64,000 bases of DNA from the NCBI RefSeq assembly GCF_007991275.1, contig NZ_BJYA01000017.1, positions 1-64,000 on the forward strand, given 5' to 3'. Of the stretch, positions 63,611-64,000 are shown piece by piece. The DNA comes from Alkalibacillus haloalkaliphilus (GTDB lineage Bacteria > Bacillota > Bacilli > Bacillales > Alkalibacillaceae). The notes under the pieces were generated by a model. That model was not told where the DNA came from and ran no database searches. It was given only the letters and a program-made list of their open reading frames with translations. Every line of letters begins with the position of its first letter. Position 1 is the stretch's first letter. A program made the position numbers and the translations under genes.

Positions 63611-63991
63611 ATGAGCACGATCTTAATTGCTGATGATTCAAAGTTTATGAGAATGCATTTAAAACATATAATACTAGGTCATGGTTCCTACAACATCTTA
63701 GAGGCAGCGGATGGAAGACAAGCAATCGATTTATACAAACGACAACAACCTGATTTAGTCGTTCTTGATATAACAATGGAGCATGTAGACGGTTTAACTA
63801 CTTTAAAAGAGATTATGAGTATTGGAGATTCTGCTACTGTTGTTATGTGCTCCTCGATAGGGACGCATTCTAATATAACAGAATGCCAACAGTTAGGGGC
63901 GCATGACTTTATTATTAAACCACATTTCGAACGGTTAGTAGATGTCTTAAATAGTTTAATTGCAATTAACAAATTAAAGAGGAGTGAATAA
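63611..63991 (+). CDS. CheY-like single-domain response regulator
   Basis: 126 aa from the ATG at 63611 (MSTILIADDSKFMRMHLKHI), after ATAGGAG; a longer upstream reading crosses the riboswitch terminator and is rejected. Receiver motifs: acidic pair ADDS, phospho-acceptor Asp in DLVVLDITM, Ser in VVMCSSIG, Lys in FIIKPHF. No output domain. The next gene starts one base into its stop codon, so a chemotaxis or signalling operon continues beyond the window. Confidence 0.92.
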   Translation: MSTILIADDSKFMRMHLKHIILGHGSYNILEAADGRQAIDLYKRQQPDLVVLDITMEHVDGLTTLKEIMSIGDSATVVMCSSIGTHSNITECQQLGAHDFIIKPHFERLVDVLNSLIAINKLKRSE

Positions 63992-64000
63992 TGTTTATGA
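63991..64000 (+). CDS. Start of the next gene, cut by the window edge
   Basis: The ATG at 63991 overlaps the CheY-like stop (TAATG) and is preceded by AGAGGAG. Only three codons (MFM) are visible, so the product is unknown. Confidence 0.5.

Overview
The window reads as chromosome of a low-GC Gram-positive bacterium of the Bacillaceae type. It has strong AGGAGG-like Shine-Dalgarno sites, frequent GTG and TTG starts, intrinsic terminators with U-runs, CcpA cre-like boxes and Bacillus-style operons (glcD-glcF, amiE-nagZ-namZ, rbsRKDACB, msmX, cpsD). The exported proteins (sugar-binding lipoproteins, NagZ, NamZ, sialidase, RbsB) are very rich in Asp and Glu, which suggests a salt-adapted, possibly haloalkaliphilic organism. 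I cannot name the species. I saw no rRNA, tRNA, CRISPR array, phage or intact insertion sequence.

Layout. 0-4 kb: a PucR/CdaR-type regulator, then a nagA-nagB-rpiR amino-sugar operon (minus strand). 4.1-6.8 kb: glycolate oxidase subunits glcD-glcF. 6.96-9.73 kb: an AT-rich block of unrelated small genes (YciI-like, MazG-like, GNAT, TPR, alpha/beta hydrolase). 10-12.2 kb: a BadF-type amino-sugar kinase divergent from an MsmX-type ABC ATPase. 12.4-25.2 kb: a large minus-strand sugar cluster with two GH65 disaccharide phosphorylases, an ABC importer without its own ATPase, a YesL-like protein, a LacI regulator and beta-phosphoglucomutase, followed by a sulfatase and its formylglycine-generating enzyme. 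25.7-28.7 kb: nucleoside hydrolase, FAD amine oxidase, EamA transporter. 29.2-31.1 kb: a membrane acyltransferase and a zinc-ribbon membrane protein. 31.5-36.6 kb: exported amiE-nagZ-namZ for cell-wall sugar recycling. 36.9-38.8 kb: a large SEC-C protein. 39.2-48.9 kb: a complete sialic-acid module (nagB2, rpiR, ROK kinase, TRAP transporter, nanA, nanE, secreted sialidase). 49-55.2 kb: an accessory zone of NERD proteins, an SLC13 transporter, a pRiA4b ORF-3-like protein and two small ORFs. 55.5-61.2 kb: the ribose operon. 61.8-63 kb: a BY-kinase and a VanZ-like protein. 63.4-64 kb: a cyclic-di-GMP-I riboswitch with a terminator ahead of a CheY-like gene.

How it fits together. Most of the window is sugar salvage. 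Sialidase, NagZ, NamZ and AmiE release amino sugars outside the cell. TRAP and ABC importers bring sugars in. NanA/NanE/ROK kinase, the BadF-type kinase, NagA and two NagB copies feed fructose-6-phosphate. GH65 phosphorylases plus PgmB convert disaccharides to glucose-6-phosphate without spending ATP. RpiR and LacI regulators and cre-like boxes recur at the operon heads.

The most unusual feature is a set of 13 intergenic arrays (about 1.8, 12.2, 13.3, 17.2, 25.4, 28.8, 36.6, 38.9, 49.0, 50.2, 51.8, 53.2 and 54.4 kb). They are built from short units that start with a GGCG/TTCGC core and repeat every 20-21 bp, about two helical turns. The units carry a small set of interchangeable words (CGGATTAT, CGGAAAAA, TTAATTAT, CCAATTAT, CAAATTA, TGATAA). 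They occur in a fixed order, with a recognisable head and tail, and several end in a perfect terminator hairpin made from the last unit and its inverted copy. None enters a recognised gene. I do not recognise them as a named repeat family.
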